Positions 42,943 through 56,000 of a DNA stretch of 64,000 nucleotides are shown in pieces. The stretch comes from Candolleomyces eurysporus (taxonomy: Eukaryota > Basidiomycota > Agaricomycetes > Agaricales > Psathyrellaceae): assembly GCA_027579435.1 (NCBI GenBank), contig JANBPK010000744.1:1-64000 (forward strand), given 5' to 3'. The translations under genes and the position numbers were made by a program. Below the pieces are notes generated by a model. The model was given only the letters and a program-made list of their open reading frames with translations. It searched no databases and had not been told where the DNA came from. How positions within the stretch are numbered: position 1 is the stretch's first letter; each line of letters opens with the position of its first letter.

Positions 42943-43660
42943 TTAGCAGATCATGTGTATGCTATCAATGCCGTAGCTGAATTCTAATCCATCGTCGAGC
43001 AGCCGTTTGAACTCGTGCATGTCAAAGGATTCCGGGTCAATGAGGTTATGAGACGCTTTCCTAGATGCTTCAGGTCTCCCTGCATAGGCATAAGCCAGGC
43101 GAGCAGAAGGCCCGAATCCCACTGATGCGAAGTTAACGATGGCCGACTCACTCGGTGAGCTCTGGGTGTTCCGACTGCTATTGGCCAACGTAATGTTCAC
43201 CTAGGGAGACAGGAACGGGCGAGGAAATGTAGGGGTTAGTTTGGTAGGCATTGTCAATTGAAGAGCTTGGCAAGGCCAGGCATTTCGGTGACGAGTAACT
43301 CCTTTCCTGAAACCACGCTCGCCACGATCGAAGTGAGCTCGAGCTTGGAGGCGCCTGTCGAGAATTGATGTCTCTGATACATGATTCGAACTGACCTTTC
43401 TGTTATTGAGGTTGACGGTCAACCCGTCCCGTAGACTTTTGCCCAGTCAGTCTGTGGGTCGACATCCTTGACGTCGATAGGATTTTTCGCCTTGACCGTA
43501 CCTTGAACGGGCTTCTTCCGATAGGGTCTTCAATGTGGTCGATGAGGAAACACCAGACCTTCCTGGTGTTCATGATGGCGTCCCGGAGGAAGGGAATATT
43601 ACCAGTTATGCGTCGCCTAGCTAGATTCAATAATTGATGTGTCCTCCAGATTCCAAGCAC
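42943..43660 (-). CDS. Putative small protein, unknown
   Basis: Possible spliced minus-strand gene. The end part (43200-42943) reads VNITLANSSRNTQSSPSESA...ESFDMHEFKRLLDDGLEFSY and stops at 42943; it is preceded by an acceptor CTCCCTAG. An upstream piece MNTRKVWCFLIDHIEDPIGR (about 43572-43513) and LTVNLNNRK (about 43425-43399, followed by GTCAGT) could be earlier exons. No domain recognised and the exon order is a guess. A relic is equally possible. Confidence 0.3.
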
Positions 43661-44079
43661 GACTCGGATCTTTTGGCTTTGGTGTGAGCCTTCCGACTTT
43701 ATATTTTTGAATCGTTGAATTCAATTGCTTGCGGATCTGTACATACGGCAGGGATCGCTAATCTCAGCTTGCGGCCCCTTCACACTATTCCCGAATTCCT
43801 AGTACCATCCCCGATTCCGAAGCTCCTTTAGGTGGCTAGCACGGGCGCTACTCTGGTTCGAGGTTGAAACGAATTGGCATTCTGCGGGAACACATATTCC
43901 GAACCCAATTAATGCTTCATAGTAATCGTACGGTGACCACAGGGGTATTATTGAACAGGGCAGCCTTGAAACGACGGTGCATTCCAAAAAAAGATAAAGG
44001 ACACCAAAATATACAAAGAACAAAGGTGTGGGGGAGACAAGCGCTCGGCGCTGACACTCCATCAGAGTTGAGCCCCATT
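43661..44079. other. Spacer, possible relic frame on minus strand
   Basis: A minus-strand frame (44083-43799) includes the hydrophobic stretch LFFVYFGVLYLFLECTVV, but it runs out of the AT-hook gene's last exon and is probably its 3'-UTR. Nothing else seen. Confidence 0.35.
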
Positions 44080-45245
44080 TCATTTCTCACTCGTCGAACC
44101 ATAAGCCTGATTGAGCGCATCTACGAGGGACTCCTCCATCGTGGGAGGTGGTACTAAAGAACCTGTCAGATTGAAATAGCGCCTTCTGACTCTGAATGAA
44201 TCGACGCATTACCTTCGGGAGATAGAGGTTCAGGATAATTCTCTGTCAAGAGTTGAGAAATGAGCCATCATACCAAATCGTAGAAATCCACGTACCCTTA
44301 TTCGAGCTCCCTAAACTCGACGTTTCACCGCCTTGAAAGACAACAACATGGTCATCATCTTCGTCAATCTCCCCATCCGCATCATCGTCCTCGGTATAGT
44401 GTCGTACCCGCTGGCTGACCACAACGCCGTAGAAGACTTCCTTCTTTTTGGAAGGCGCCCCCATCGATTTCGCTGGTGGCTGGGCGTCCGGCGCAGACTT
44501 CCTGGGCCGCCCTCGCCCACGCTTCACCGGCACCACCCCGGGGGCGGACGTCGAAGGCGCGGCTGTCGACTCCGATGTAGTAGGAACAGACTTCCGCGGC
44601 CTGCCTCTTCCGCGCTTGACAGGAGGGCCAGAGGAAGCCGGGCCTGTCGATATCGACTCGGAGGCGGCGGTGCGTGTTCCACTTGCACGAGGCTTTCGGG
44701 CTGGCGTTTGTCTGGGGATGGGTTCTGCAGTTACACAAACTCGCTTTTGACCCTTGTGCCTTGTATTGTAGGGTAATCCGTCGGGCATGGGTTCTTCTTC
44801 CGCTGGAGTCTCTGGGTTTTTGCGTTTTAGACTCACAGTTCGGGTGCGGGGAGGTATGGGTGCGGGAGAGTCTGTCGATGATTTGGCGGCTTCTCGGGAT
44901 GTGACGTGCTCCAAGGCGGGTTCTACTGTAGGATTTGTTAGTTCCGTTGTCGTAAGGGTGTCGGATAGAGCAGATCATCCATAGCGCCTGGTGTAGTATT
45001 AATCATAAAACAGCACAGTCCTCGAATGCCAATGCTCAACATTGACCGCCGCTATAGAAGAGGAACGACGAAAGAATGCAGTTCGCACCTCCATTCTCCT
45101 CGACATCCTCCAGAAATGCGATCATGTTGGGTTTCGTCAGGAGCACCCGACACCCGATTTCTCGGCATATGGTGCGCAATGTGTTGGCGGAGAGGTCATC
45201 CCAGGGAAATTTAGGCGTTGAAGGCGCCTGTGTTTTAGCTGGCAT
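44080..45245 (-). CDS. AT-hook protein with SAP-like N-terminus
   Basis: Minus strand, ATG 45245-45243 to TGA 44082-44080; four exons or so. The N-terminus (PWDDLSANTLRTICREIGCR...KPNMIAFLEDVEE) resembles a helix-extension-helix SAP-type DNA-binding motif. After an intron comes a long disordered basic part (SLKRKNPETPAEEEPMPDGL, YNTRHKGQKR) with two AT-hooks, both VKRGRGRPRKS (about 44605-44575 and 44527-44497), that insert in the minor groove of AT-rich DNA. The C-terminus has an acidic run (YTEDDDADGEIDEDDDHVVV) and ends TMEESLVDALNQAYGSTSEK. Probably a chromatin-associated nuclear protein; no family name can be given. Confidence 0.7.
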
Positions 45246-46511
45246 TGTAGTGAGACCGACAGATATTCAGGAGAGGCGAGGAGGTGAAAAGAGCGTCGAC
45301 GTCGGTAACAAAGTGCGCTTGGGTTCGCTTGCAGGCGGCATCATTGCTGGAATGAAAACCGACGAAAACGGAATCTAGTTCTCACGGTTGTCTGTCGACG
45401 ATCATGACAGAAACCAATGGCCAGCGCGGGTGTTCGGTACACCTTCCATCCTCCGTCTGAAGTCTTGGTTATGAAATCGAAACAGTCGATAGTGGCTACT
45501 ATGAGGAACCGCGTACCTATTTTTTGCTGACTCCGGGCTGCGATGGGCCATCTTGGCGTCCAGTTTTTCCCGGTTTGTCTGGTCGTTCGAATCCCCATGG
45601 TGGTCCGATTGCAAGTCGCAGACGAGTGTGACATCACGCACCCATGAGCATCTGTGGTGGTGCCTATCCGTATTGTCAACCCAGGGATGCACTGGACTGG
45701 GATTTAAGAGGCAAGTTCATACCCCTGTGATACCCTGCTCTGGAAGTTGGACATTATTAAAAACACTCTCGTCACCTTTCGACAAAACTCTACAATAGTA
45801 GAGACATGTNTTGGCTTATTCANACTATGATCTGTCAGCACTTGCCTTGCCTTCTTTTTAGTACGATTTCGACTAATTTGCTTTTTTCCAGAACCGATTT
45901 CGGGCTGCTTGCAGTCGCACCGCTCTTGTTAGCAGTGTGATTGTCAGATCGAGTGTCAATACACACCTCTACTGCTGCGGTCATATATTTGTCTCTCTCA
46001 TGCGTATCTATTCAATCTCACTTTATGGGTGGGCTTGCCAACTGCTTCGGGATACTGCCATATCTGCGGTTCATGAGACTTCTCGCAGCATCCCCGGGGT
46101 CGGTGTTTTCTGCGGACTCAATACACTGCTTTGGTGCAAAATGTGGTAAGTACGTTTACGCCTTTCCGAGTTACCATTGCTTGATGATGAATAGATTTTG
46201 CGATAGTTGAGCGAGGATGCCGGGCCTACACGTAACCTGGTGGCAAGTGCGCAGCACACCCAACTCGCTATTTTGATGTCTACTCGCCGTCGGCCTGGAA
46301 TCTCCTCGTTGCTTGTCTCGTGCCGACACTCCCTAAAACGGATGGGTACGAGACAACCCCTGTGCCAGTATATTTCCCTTACATGAGACCTCTCTTCTAA
46401 GCGTGACCGAGCTCGCGATATAAAGCTGGAAATGTGGAAACCAAATTCTTCACAACGAACTTCATATCCTTCTTTTTTTCCTCACCGATCAAGTCGACTT
46501 ACTGATTGCAA
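45246..46511. other. 1.3-kb region without a clear gene
   Basis: Minus-strand frames at 45341-45692 (segment DGGWKVYRTPALAIGFCHDR) and plus-strand frames at 45937-46210 look partly protein-like but have no domain or continuous structure. Ns at 45810 and 45823. The last 100 bases, CT-rich, are the leader of the next gene. Confidence 0.3.
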
Positions 46512-47930
46512 ATGGTGTTAACCAAGATATTTATCACTGGAGCGACTGGTAACTTCTTTCCGTCGAATCTCCCTGAGTGCTATCGTTGACGAGATATACG
46601 GTTTTTTTTTAGGTTTCATTGGAGGGTCGGTCCTTAGCCGCCTTCTGGAACACCCAGAAGTCAAGTCATTTGAGATTGTTGCCCTCGTGCGCAGCAAAGA
46701 TAAGGCAGAGAAGCTGAACACCTTGGGAGTCAAGACTGTGCTGGGAGATTACACCAGCTACGACCTCCTCACTAAGTCTGCTTCTGAGGCTGATATAGTC
46801 ATTGCGCTGGTAGGAATTTCAGCAATGGTCGTAGAAGGATATGGCGATCTTATTTTTTATTAGGCCAACTCTGATGATTTACCTGCCGCCAACGCAATTC
46901 TTGCTGGCTTGAAGCAAAGATTCGATACCACGGGCAAAGCTCCCATACTGATCCATACTGTGAGTCACTCATTGCCATTTTGTCATAGTTCAGCTGACTG
47001 ATATCGTTGCTCCTCAGTCCGGCACTGGTATGTCGCGTTTTGAAAATGATATTTTTCATTAGTGGGCCTGACGATCCGTGCAGCCATTATCATGGACAAT
47101 GCTCTCGGTTTGCACGGGGATCACACTATTTATAGTGACCTCCAATCCGACGAGCTTCAGGCATTGCCTGAAACCGCGCTTCATAGGAATGTTGACATCC
47201 CGTTGGTTAATGCTGATAAAGAAGGCTACGTCAAGGCGTACCTTGTCACTCCAGGTAAGTCGTCGTGTTCTTGGTGTATGTAATATTTTGGATAATCAAC
47301 CTCTTCCAGGAACTGTCTTTGGGACGGCAACTGGTCCTTTGGTCGACCTTGGGATCCAGAACAAATTTTCAATGCAGGTTCCATTCTTTGTCAAAGCAGC
47401 CCTCGCTAGGAAGCGTGGGGGATACATCGGAGCCGGAAAGAACGTCTGGTCTGCTGCTAGTCTTTCGGATAGTATGTCACACTTCTTTTCATACAGGTGG
47501 ATAAAGCTAACAGATTTTTAGCTGCCAATCTTTTCACCGTGCTGTTCGACGCTATCAGGAAGGATCCTGATAGTATTGGGCACGGCAAAGACGGATACTA
47601 CTTTGTAGAGAACCTGGAATACAGCGCTTACGAAATTGCAGAGGCCATAGGTCAAGCCCTCGTCGAGCTTGGGGTTGCAGATACAGCGGAGCCCAATGCG
47701 TTCTCTGAAGAGGAACTCACGCAGATATTCGGGGTACGTCGGTGTTTTATGCCCGCTGACTTTCTGGCTGACGACCGGATTCTCTCTAGAATTTGTGGCC
47801 GCTTCTGGCAACTAATTCCCGGGCAAGGGGAGATCGCTCGCGAGGGCTTGGGTGGAAGCCGGTCGATGGAAAGGAAGCACTCATTCAGAACGTCAAAGAC
47901 AATGTGTTTGAACTAAGCAAGGCCGTGTAG
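46512..47930 (+). CDS. NAD(P)-binding epimerase / NmrA-like protein
   Basis: About six exons, ATG 46512 (MVLTKIFITGATG) to TAG 47928-47930. The first exon joins FIGGSVLSRLLEHPEVKSFE, giving the Rossmann GATGFIGG motif. Further features are ALVRSKDKAEKL, VLGDYTSYDLL, ILIHTSGT, YLVTPGTVFGTATGPLVDLG and GYYFVENLEYSAYEIAEAIG. This is the extended SDR type (NAD-dependent epimerase/dehydratase or NmrA-like). The tyrosine-based YxxxK site is not obvious, so it may be a redox-sensing or atypical member. Length about 340 aa is normal. Substrate unknown; cytosolic. Confidence 0.82.
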
Positions 47931-48067
47931 TAGATAACTCTTTTGGTGAATAGTATTTGGTTAGGCACCGAATTGGCGTGGGAACGCAAGGTGACAGGAG
48001 CAAAGGTCGTCAGCCAACCACGCTCTCCAAGCACTCTTCTCGCCGAAGACGCTGCCCCCGCCAAAGC

Positions 48068-49454
48068 ATGGATTACGACCGCAAGTCAACCGTCTCGTCA
48101 TTCTATCAAGCTCGTCGGCCTTCCAATGATGCGCTTAACTCTGATATTCCCAGGATGTCATCCAGCAACAACCGCCAGAGGCAAGCCCGCGATGATGTGT
48201 CTTCCTTCTTCACTCCAGAGCGCAACACCGTAGACCGTCTCAACGATACCAGAGGCATGTCGGCCGGGTACAACAGTAACTCCTACACCCATATGGGCAG
48301 GCAAGAGCCCCTCAAGGGCGGGAAAGACGAGGAGGATGAAGCTTGGGATGTCTACGCCGATTTCAACAATGCCGGACCTCGATACAGTACCGCTTTCGGT
48401 ACTGGTACTACAAACTCTGCAGGGTGTGTATTGACTCTATTTGCATCGCTCGAAGCTTATTCAAACGGTGGAATAGTTATCAGCAACTCCAAACACCGCC
48501 AACACCATCGGNCTTGGAGCAGCAGGTCGACAGTAGTGGGAACAAGGTGGAAATGGTTACCGTGCCTGCCATGGGAGCAGAATGGAGCAAGGATGAGCTC
48601 AGGAATATGACCAAGAAGGGGAGAAAAGAGGATAAACAAGAGCGAAGAAAGGATTTCTGGAAAGCCTGGAATCGAGACCAGCGTGGGCTGTGTGGCAAGC
48701 ATGTTACTCGGAGAGTATTTGTTTTCATCCTGTTCGGCCTCTGTGCGGCGTAAGCATCCCTCTTCCTACCCCTTCATTCAAATCTCTTACAGCCCTACAG
48801 CATTGGTATTGTCCTGGCATTCACGATACCCCGAGTACCCCGATTTAACTTCAACAGTGCAACGCCTCTCGCGAACGCGACAGGGGACTGGGCAACAGCC
48901 GTGCCCACAATGTTCTCTCGTGCTCCGGCGAATTTCTCCTTCCCTGCCTATGCTGCTCTCCAGCTTGATACCACCTCGAATTTCCTTCCTCTCCGATTCA
49001 CAAGCCTTAAGGCTGAGGTGTTTGACCTCGACACAAACCGACAGGTTGGCACTGGTGACCTTGGAAAGAGGGTGATCCCTGCTCGTGGATTCCCGAGAAT
49101 TCTGCTTCCATTGAATATGACGTTTGCAGCAGCCAACGATAGTGATACTACTTGTGAGTACCCCTCCTGCTGCGTAATGACTATTACATCATTGCTCAAT
49201 ATCTTCACAGGGAAGAACTGGTACGACGCTTGCAAGAACCGAGCGATATATCCCGATGGCAAACGGACTCGTATGTTGCATCTCCTTTTCATCATATCTT
49301 TCCTGTTGTTCACCACCTATTTCCTTCTCTTCTAGCATTGAAATTCCGCCTCAGCTTGGACATGTCGATCCTTGGTTTGCCTAATCGCCCTAAAACCACT
49401 CTCCAGGTCGCTGATGCTGAATGCCCGTTCGAGTTGCCGCTTAACTCAAGCTAA
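48068..49454 (+). CDS. Single-pass membrane protein with LEA-2-like domain
   Basis: About five exons, ATG 48068 (MDYDRKSTVSSFYQARRPSN) to TAA 49452-49454. The cytosolic N-terminus is polar (DVSSFFTPERNTVDRLNDTR, GKDEEDEAWDVYADFNNAGP), followed by a basic stretch (KKGRKEDKQERRKDFWKAWN), one membrane segment (VFVFILFGLCAA joined to IGIVLAFTIPRVP) and an extracytosolic domain (NFSFPAYAALQLDTTSNFLP, LRFTSLKAEVFDLDTNRQVG, FPRILLPLNMTFAAANDSDT). The last domain has the beta-rich pattern of LEA-2 proteins known from fungal membrane proteins. N-x-S/T sites suggest glycosylation. An N at 48512 lies near an exon start. Function unknown. Confidence 0.7.
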
Positions 49455-51676
49455 ACGCGCAAATTAAAACAGGTCCTCCCTTCTGCGTGCCAACCGGCTT
49501 GTTGTCATACGCCCTTTCCTTCATTCTACCTGTTTATACTTGGACGCTCTCTTATTCTTCTATCGAACAATACAGTATGTCTCGCTCACTTTGTCGTAAT
49601 CCCTCGCATTCATTTGGAACATCCGGGCTCTCTGTCTCTCACTCTCTTTGATTCTCTCTCCTTGAGACTATACTGTGACTATCTTTGCTAGCTATCACCC
49701 ACCTGCATTCCGTTTGATTCCTTCCTTCTGCTCTGGTACACGCATATGCACATAATTCTGTAGCTAGGTATGATGTTTTATTATTTATCTCTTTACGAAC
49801 AGTGGCATGTTAGTATGGACAGCTTCAAATNGGACTCTTGATGAGTTTTCGCTGCTGGCTTCGGTCCGAACTTTAGGCTNCANTTTCAGGCGTCGAACTG
49901 TTCCAGGCGTTCTAGTGCCGTCCTCGATGAGAGGAAATTTTTCGTATGCTGTGCATTGCTACGATTGATCNNGNNATGTGCCACAGCTGGAAGCNATCGA
50001 AGGCCTTTTGACAGAACCATCATATGTTGCACTCCTAATCCATGGAAAGGTACACTTGTAACCGTTTGATGGATCATCGATGATCGATACCAGGTTTGGG
50101 CACTGACAGGCAAGCGCCCGGCGCCTATCAGCGTGTTTTTTTGCGAGTGCAGAAAGTGGTAGAAGGGTTCCGAGTCGATGCCGCACAAGGGNGAAACCGT
50201 CAAGTGATGCAACGACCCGGGTTAGGCGGAAGCAATGAGGGATGGCGTGAAGGGGGGATTCAATCGTCAGCTGTTTCAGCTGTCCCTGGCAATCACAAGT
50301 CACAAGTATCAGCACAAAANNCNNTCCGCATATAGTACACAAGATAAGGTCGATACTACGGTCGGAAATAGATGCAGAAACGGGGTCCAATAATCGAAAC
50401 GCGCTGAAANGTCATGAACTGGAAATCAGGAAACGGGGCGGCAGGNAGAATAATTTAACATCGTAACTCTTCATAAAAGCCGAAACGTAAAACTGGTCAT
50501 AATACGGAAACCCGAGAAAACTGATTTCATAGATTTTTCCGGACGACGACGGACGGAAACGATTCGATTTGATTATTGAGACTTGCGGTCAAGACTTGAA
50601 AACACGACAACATCTGGAACGGCCGGGATCTTAATGGGCGCACCGATATCGATCGTAGCAGATTCTCCATTCGAACCCTCTAGCTCTGGATCGGAAAAGA
50701 CTGAAAAAACCGTTGTATCTAGCCTACACGGGACAAAACGGCCACAGACAGAGAGAACGCACCGTAGAGATAACCGTGCTTGTCGACGAACCGCTCAAGG
50801 GTCTTAGGATCCGCTTCACTCAGTGGAACACGGTGAATGAGCTTTGGATTAATATCATCGGACATCCAAACGCCCACGAGGGATACCTGGGGCCTGCCCT
50901 GCCAGGTCTGCGTGGTAGGCATCGTTGCGCGATGGCAGGTCCCAGGGACGCCTGGCAAGACTTGGGCAGTAGCTGGGGGCTTTCGCACCCCGGGAGCCTT
51001 TGCGATGACGAAGGCAGGTATATCCTTTATACATCAGGCACCCCACGATCAAAGCCAGGAACAAAGTCGCCAAAGCTGGTAAGTGCGGGTTAAGGAAGCA
51101 CTGAGACACAGAGAAGCGGGAGGGTACAGACAAATGAACAAAATGTCAGTTGATCTGTATTGAGATGGTTCTGCATTTTGTCGTTGGAGGAGAGTGGGCA
51201 TCTTATGAAGGGCATCGAGAATGCAGATAGGATGAGACGTCTGTTCACCAGGCTTTATCCCCCCCCNTCCCCTTGGCGCTCATTGGGGACTTGCCGTTTT
51301 GAGAACATGTTGTAATACCCCGTGAACAGATGGTGTAAGGAACGTGTCTGGCGTAAGTCCTTTTGTCCACTGTAAATGGTATCGAAGCTCTACAGCTTTT
51401 TTACAGCTTTCTGTCATGGCGGCGGCATTCCGGATAACCTTAAGGGAACGGTCAACTCAATGACCGCCCTATTTCTGATTTCCATTCAATCATGATGATG
51501 AATATAACGGGTTTGGCGATGAAGTGGGCTATTCCTTTAGGACTACGTACATTTCTTTTCCCCAAATGGTTTACTATTGTGCAAGAAGGGTTATGGACGT
51601 GATTTTGCGCCCACTACGGGCACTTGAAGGAAATTTGACGGTAAATTTTTCTTTACCGCCGGACTCTTAGGTCGTG
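49455..51676. other. Low-quality, mostly unassigned region
   Basis: About 2.2 kb with many Ns. A minus-strand open frame at 49959-50390 and the overlapping frames at 50719-50988 (LVGVWMSDDINPKLIHRVPL, ERFVDKHGYLYGAF) and 50855-51133 (with the membrane-like PALATLFLALIVGCLMYKGY) hint at a minus-strand gene for a small membrane protein. No exon model or family can be supported. A run of Cs with an N lies at 51260-51267. Confidence 0.3.
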
Positions 51677-51679
51677 AGG

Positions 51680-52302
51680 CACCGGGTACTAGAACAAGGT
51701 CAGGACGATACAGCAATGGATCGGAATGGAAGCCAGCGTACCGGTCTTGGTAGGAAGGCTGATCGGAGTTGACGTTGTTACTCTGATAGAAGGGCTGGAT
51801 GGACTCGATGTTGACTGGGAGCGTGGTGGAGCTCGTGCGAGGCTCCCATATGATCGCGTGTTAGCTGTTATTCGCTCAATTAATGACGCTCCATCCTTTC
51901 TCACTGAGACCAGAGCACGTACTTGGAGAGTTTAACCTTCGATTTTGTGACTCCTGCAGGCGAACCCATCTGTCCCACACAGCTATAGCATAGAGCAAGA
52001 GCATCCCAAACATGAGGAAGACTGGCAGGGTGGGTTAGCACTCAGTCTAACGCAGGGTAGTGACCTGAATACCTACCACCCGCTATACTGTCTGACAGGG
52101 ACAGGTGGATTGTACCTATGCTGGATGTTGCATAACTGTTGCTGGTTTCGACTGCATCACTGGTTGTAGGCAAAGTCGGAATGAACATGGTGTTCTCGTT
52201 TTCGTGGACAACAGCACCGAGCCTGGGTGATATATACCCAAGCTGTGGACTACGTAGCCCACGTAAAGAGAGGGAAGGCAGTGGCTCACACCCACACCCC
52301 AA
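51680..52302 (-). CDS. Possible membrane protein, unknown
   Basis: Minus-strand pieces that could be exons: ENENTMFIPTLPTTSDAVET...GTIHLSLSDSIAGG (about 52205-52079), VFLMFGMLLLYAIAVWDRWV (about 52024-51965, after a CAG acceptor; a clear membrane helix) with LQESQNRRLNSP, then a Ser/Thr/Pro-rich piece with RITANTRSYGSLARAPPRSQ (51880-51680). The order helix then basic stretch resembles a signal-anchor protein. No family recognised; the model is tentative. Confidence 0.35.
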
Positions 52303-53034
52303 GAAGTCTTGGTCGGAAACAGATTCTATAAGAGGACAGACAAGGCNGTGTACNACACCCCAACCNGATCNGTCGATCGGTCTTCAAATATGGGTGGATG
52401 CAGGTTAATTTGACAGCCAAGCCTCGGAATATGGTCGGAAAGCGGTCACCCTGGTCTCTCCTGGCGCTTATTGCAAGGCTTTAAGTGGAAGATTAGAGTG
52501 AGGAGTAGTTCCATGTTGCTCTACATTGCATGACTCCCCAGATAGATCATGCTATCAGAAGCACAGTACTGTTCCAGAGCCATTCCAGGGAGCGGTGGCC
52601 TCGTAGCCCAGAAGATCCCGTTTGGCTGTGAAGCGGGTACTGGCAGTTGAGGGTGGAGCTTAGCTCGTGGTCGGAGTGAGGCGGTGGATGGCTGGGTNCA
52701 AGCTGCGGCCTGCCTTGGGCCTGCCATNGNCNTGCCAGCGATGACGACATCCGGCTGAAAGGGACGCCCGGCCCGCTGCTATTGAACAGGCCGCAGGCCG
52801 TGGGAAGTTGGCTTCGAACGGAATCGGAATGGTTCACTGGGCCCATCGGTCATATCTCCCGATCTCTCCCTCCCATTTCTCCTAATATCTGTCCGAGAGT
52901 CGTNGAAAGCCACCAGGAAAAATCTGGCNCAAAAGGAGGGACGCCAGTCGAATATAGTTAGCTCTCTAAAATGTAACCGACTTCACACNCCTGACATTTC
53001 TGTATGTGTAGCGTTTCAGAGACTATTCCATGTC
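52303..53034. other. Upstream region of the WDR7-like gene
   Basis: N-containing sequence without a supportable gene. Open frames on the minus strand (52521-52846) reflect GC-rich composition. Confidence 0.35.
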
Positions 53035-56000
53035 ATGACATTTTCAGCACCTCTAACGTTCTACAACGCGGCATGCCTCTCAGAAAGTCAGATTAGAGAT
53101 CCTGCACAATTCCATGCCATTGAATCGACTCTCTTGGGAAGCAAGCCGACTGCACTGAAGGCATGGGGAGGAAGCAAGGACGCAGATGCAAGTGGGGTCG
53201 TGGTCGGATGTGAGGACGGGACGNTNTACCTGTTCTCAACNCCGATGGTTGACAATGCGCCGGTACAACCTCCCACNCCAGAAAGACGAAAACGTCGACC
53301 CCGAAGTCCGGTACATGTCCACAAAAGATCTCGACCTGCATCTCCCCTTCCGAGCGCCTTGCCCGTTTCTCCTACTTTCAACGTGGCCAGAGTTGCCTCT
53401 GTATCAGGAATAACCGCTGAACAAGTTGAAGCNCCTAGNAACTATGTCGATTTCGAAGACGAATCTGAGCGGCTGAAGGATATCCTAAAGGGCAGGAATC
53501 CTCGGGAAAGAGAGCGAGTATCGTTCGAAACTGCATCACTCGTAACGATATCGCCAGCACCCTCCGTGACTTTGGAACTAGATCCGGTATCGAAAAAAAG
53601 CAAGGGAGGCTCCCCAAAATCATTCATATCTACGATGACCTCACCCGAAACGCGATCACAATGTTCCTCCAGCTTGCCCTCTCCAAAGGAGAAACTATCA
53701 GATTCTACGAACTTCCTGAACCTTCAGTGCCATATCGTTCCTGCAAATGCGGGATANGGAAATGCTATCCGCTCCATTGAAGTGCTGGAAGAGAACGATG
53801 TCATGGTTGCCTTGCAAGAGAGTGGCCATCTCAGCATCTATTCGTTAAAGGACGGGGGTTGCATCTCTACAGCTTTTGCTCCTTCGTACAGTAGCGCNCC
53901 TCNTTCCCGGGACGTTTGGACATGGTCATCCCTTCGAAGCGCAGTTGTTGATGAGGTGAGTGCCTCCNCGTACCGCGAGTCCCCTNATCTTTGACAGTTC
54001 CATAAGACTTCTGTTTTACTAGTTACCGCCGCCACGGACTCCAATACTTCAGCGGCTACTCCTGATAAGGAGGAAAANTCGACGGAGAAGTCCCAGACGA
54101 TAGCATTAAAACTCACAACAGGTCCCAATGCTATCTCCATGGACAAGCTGGCAGCATGGGTGCTGGAAGGGCCTGCCCACGGCATCGGGATTTTCAAGGA
54201 ATCCGACAGTAAGTATTTCTTGGCTTTCATGCTCCCAGACTTNACATTGCTCACTGCTTTTCCTAGACTCTTCCACTCTGTTTTCCATCAGTTCGGAAGG
54301 GCACTTCCTCGTTCGCCGGATCGGGGTGCAGGAACCCCCGGTCGAAACGGCGCCGTCCTCTGCATCTGTTTCAGANACAGATTCGACACTCCATCTTGCA
54401 CTTCCGAAATCTCTCAAGGCCATTGTCTCTCGGTCTTCGGANACTCTTCCACTGGTNCAGCCAGCTACCCCAACCATCCAGGCGACTGTGCATGAAACAC
54501 TCGATGTCGGCAACCTCATATCCGACTCTACCGTCAGCGGTCTCAGTACAAGAAACGTCGACGAGAAACTCCTTGGTATTGTCTGGGCTCATCGTGAGCT
54601 GATTGTAGGTCAGATTTCTCGAAACATAGGCACACGATCACTGAACCACCGNTCATAAGATATTCGAATATCACGCTTATGCATTGCGCAAGCTTCTGGA
54701 AATCGACGTATCCTATCTTGAAGATGTGGAATGGCTGGACAACGAAACATATGCTCTATCTTTTCCGGTATACGCTCCTCCTTCGCTTTGCNAGGACANT
54801 TGTTGATTTTCTTGGACAAACAGGATCGAATAGAAATCTACAAACTACAGTCTGTCAATGCGGACAATGATCGCATCGACCAAGAACTAGGCCCGCACCC
54901 TGACTCGCGTTACAGGTATGAGATGTGGTCCGAACGAGGTTTCCAAAAGCTCAACCCCAGCTCCAGTCCGACTCTTCTCCGTAAAATACCAACAGATAGT
55001 CACGATGCTTGCACATTTTCGTCGTCTACAAAGTTGGTACTATTCAGCTTTAGCGAAGGAGGCCGGCGTCAACTCGTCTCGTACAACGTCCTTCCCAATG
55101 CCGAAGGAGTCGTACCAAGAGAGAGACCGTTCATCCTTTGGCAATCGGCCGTGCGGAGACGAGGCATCGAATCGGCTGTACTGCAGACCTCGTCAATTCC
55201 CCTCGATTTTGACTCAATAGTTCTCGGTTATTGTGGGTTACGAGTTCTTTGATTTTCCACTTCATCGAAAAAGCTGAACTTNCTCGACTAGCCGATGGAC
55301 GACTGCGGCAATATTCTCTGCAGCGATTGGTGTCCAAGAATGATCATTCTTTATCCACTGCTTCTGCTCTCAGACAATCTGAGCCTGCCGTCCCGGGTTC
55401 GATTGTCNGTTTGCATTGCTCGCAGAACCCGAGAACGAAAGAGAGATACCTNGTTGGTGGTGCCGACGATGGATCCATTCTGATGTGGAGCATAGCGTAC
55501 GGTCTATTTCACAAGTATNCTTTGCTTTCATTCTCAGTCTGACTTCATCTACTCTCAGAACCCTTGAGCTNTGCGCCGGATGGATAATATTCTCGACACC
55601 GCTCGTGAAAGTCGTCGAGTTNCAGGATGACACCGGTCCGCTNCGTGGCTGCATTCTTTGCGTAGCGCAGGANGGCACGATCGCAGTCATTGCAGTGGAT
55701 GGTTTCCAATTGTAAGCAAGGCANGCTGTTGTGTTACGATGATGAACTCATGCACTCCTCTGTCCTAGTTTGTATATGATCCCTGGAGCTCCGTCACCGC
55801 TGACACGAATCTCGTTGGGAGAAAGTAACCTTGTCTTGACCTATGGAGATTCGATCGCCCGATTGTGGGATGTGCAAACGAAGGAATTTTGGAGGTCCAT
55901 GTCTATTGATAAAGCTGAAGAAATGTTTTCGCAAGGAGGGTGGAAAGCACTGTGCGTACCGTCTCCTATGGTTCAGCTACAATATATTGATATAGTGCTA

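Noticed and set aside
45575..45615. GTTCGAATCCCC resembling a tRNA B box
   Set aside because: The T-stem does not pair well, and no A box, acceptor stem or anticodon arm can be placed upstream.
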